From Leptolinea sp. UBA1437 (GTDB taxonomy: Bacteria > Chloroflexota > Anaerolineae > Anaerolineales > Anaerolineaceae), in the NCBI GenBank assembly GCA_002329625.1, contig DCTP01000021.1, forward strand, positions 145 to 7,424: 7,280 nt of DNA. Reading direction: 5' to 3'. How positions within the stretch are numbered: position 1 is the stretch's first letter; each line of letters begins with the position of its first letter. A program made the translations under genes and the position numbers. The notes beneath the pieces are model-generated. The model saw nothing but the letters and a program-made list of their open reading frames with translations, made no database searches and was not told where the DNA came from. Shown here one piece after another: positions 5,978-7,280 of the stretch.

Positions 5978-7280
5978 GCGAAGAATTTACTCCCATTCGA
6001 CAACAATACCTTGAAATTAAAAAACAATACCCCGATACAATCGTTTTCTTTCGATTGGGAGATTTTTATGAAACCTTCGATGAAGACGCCGAAACAACTT
6101 CTCGTGAACTGGATTTGGTGCTGACTTCTCGGAATGTTGCAAAGGGTGTCCGAGTACCGATGGCCGGTATCCCCTATCATGCCGTCGAGAATTATTTATC
6201 TCGATTGATCGATAAAGGCTATCATGTCGCAATTTGTGAGCAAATTGGGAATCAACCCGCTAAAGGTCTCTTTGAACGAGAAGTAGTGCGTGTGGTGACC
6301 CCTGGTACATTAATTGAACCCGGGTTATTAAAAAGCGATTCCAATAATTATCTGATGGCAGCCTTTGTCGAAAATGACAAGATCGGGATTGCATATGCGG
6401 ATATCACCACCGGTGAATTTGCCGTCACTCAGATTCAAAGTGCGGATATTACCGCTGATTTACAATCGGAAATAACTCGTCTCAATCCGGCAGAAATATT
6501 GATTGCACAATCATTTGACCTGCCGCTTTCCGAAAATCTGCACATTACTCGCGTGCCGGATTATAACTTCGAACCGTTACGCTGTACCGAACTGCTTCGG
6601 GATCATTTTCAAGTCGCCACGCTGGACGGATACGGTCTGAAAGAAAATAGTTTACCGGTCAGAGCCGCCGGCTGCTTATTGCAATATTTACAGGACAATC
6701 AACCTTCAAGCATAAAACTCCTTTCTTCGATTTCTTTCTATTCTTTGGATGATTTCATGGTGCTTGATTCATCTACACGCAGGAATTTGGAGTTAACCGA
6801 ATCCCTGCGTAATAACGAGCTCAAAGGTTCGCTGTTGGGTGTAATCGATTGCACCGTCACTCCGATGGGAAAACGGGTTATTCGGCAATGGGTCAGTAAA
6901 CCGCTCACCAATCAAAATGGGATTCAAAATCGTTTGGATGCAGTGGAATCATTCTTTAATGACGGGATGATCAGAGCGGAAGTGCGGGAAAGCCTGAAGG
7001 GAATGAATGATATGGAACGCTTGATCAACCGAATTTCGGGTGGGATGGCAATCCCGCGTGATCTTACCGCTCTGCGTAATTCAATTCGCAAACTTCCGGA
7101 AATCATCGAGATTATCGAACCGATTTTGCCGGCTCTGACGCCGATCATTCAGAAAATCTACCCGTTAGAAGCCGTTAGGCAAATATTGGAATCGGCTATC
7201 GCGGATGATCCGCCTGCCACTCTGATGAACACCGGTGTGATTCGCGCAGGCTATTCGGAAGAATTGGATCGAATTCATCA
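5974..7280 (+). CDS. mutS: DNA mismatch repair protein MutS, N-terminal half (3' end outside the window)
   Basis: MutS recognises mismatches and small loops and recruits MutL. The frame from ATG 5974 stays open to the window edge, giving 435 complete codons of a protein usually about 850-900 residues long. The mismatch-reading motif is present: F-F-R-L-G-D-F-Y-E at 25-33, where Phe31 and Glu33 form the Phe-x-Glu wedge. Domain I continues with V-P-M-A-G-I-P-Y-H at 61-69, A-I-C-E-Q at 86-90 and V-V-T-P-G-T-L. The connector and lever/core follow, with L-D-S-S-T-R-R-N-L-E and G-V-I-D-C-T-V-T-P-M-G-K-R. The segment ends just after D-P-P-A-T-L, close to where the clamp begins in other MutS proteins. 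The ATPase domain with its Walker motifs lies beyond the window. The start codon overlaps the methyltransferase stop (ATGA), and a modest GGAAAA at 5960-5965 lies 8 bases upstream. Nothing in the visible half looks degenerate. Confidence 0.97.
   Translation, partial: MSEEFTPIRQQYLEIKKQYPDTIVFFRLGDFYETFDEDAETTSRELDLVLTSRNVAKGVRVPMAGIPYHAVENYLSRLIDKGYHVAICEQIGNQPAKGLFEREVVRVVTPGTLIEPGLLKSDSNNYLMAAFVENDKIGIAYADITTGEFAVTQIQSADITADLQSEITRLNPAEILIAQSFDLPLSENLHITRVPDYNFEPLRCTELLRDHFQVATLDGYGLKENSLPVRAAGCLLQYLQDNQPSSIKLLSSISFYSLDDFMVLDSSTRRNLELTESLRNNELKGSLLGVIDCTVTPMGKRVIRQWVSKPLTNQNGIQNRLDAVESFFNDGMIRAEVRESLKGMNDMERLINRISGGMAIPRDLTALRNSIRKLPEIIEIIEPILPALTPIIQKIYPLEAVRQILESAIADDPPATLMNTGVIRAGYSEELDRIH

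Overview
The window carries five protein-coding genes, all on the + strand. They form two blocks separated by a strong rho-independent terminator. The base composition is moderate (roughly mid-40s % GC by eye) and coding density is high. The only gap of note is about 150 bases (5182-5329). I see no RNA genes, CRISPR arrays, insertion sequences or phage genes. Several features recall Chloroflexota, particularly Anaerolineae-like bacteria: the style of the RpiB and transaldolase/phosphoglucose-isomerase modules, and a zinc-ribbon TrmH-type methyltransferase directly followed by mutS. This placement comes from remembered family resemblance, not a search, and is tentative.

Block 1 (1-5181, ended by the terminator at 5196-5232) looks like the downstream part of a carbohydrate or polyol catabolism operon. 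It holds the C-terminal three quarters of a Gfo/Idh/MocA oxidoreductase (1-855), a zinc-dependent sorbitol/threonine-dehydrogenase-like medium-chain dehydrogenase (874-1902), and a 1077-residue protein (1948-5181). The gaps between them are 18 and 45 bases. The large protein fuses three sugar-phosphate enzyme folds end to end: ribose-5-phosphate isomerase B, transaldolase and glucose-6-phosphate isomerase. The two dehydrogenases could oxidise a sugar or polyol, and the fusion could feed the products into the pentose-phosphate and glycolytic pools.

The most notable observation is inside the fusion. The middle domain is recognisably transaldolase by fold signatures, but the Schiff-base lysine position is Gly292, the usual catalytic glutamate position is Thr261 and the phosphate-binding arginine position is Glu358. 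As read, it should not work as a transaldolase. The flanking RpiB and PGI domains keep most of their signatures, although RpiB seems to lack one phosphate-binding arginine. The protein may therefore be two isomerases joined by a pseudo-transaldolase scaffold or by a repurposed domain.

Block 2 (5330-7280, continuing past the window) is an information-processing pair. A TrmH/SpoU-family RNA 2'-O-methyltransferase with an N-terminal zinc ribbon overlaps by ATGA with the start of mutS. Only the first 435 codons of mutS are inside the window.
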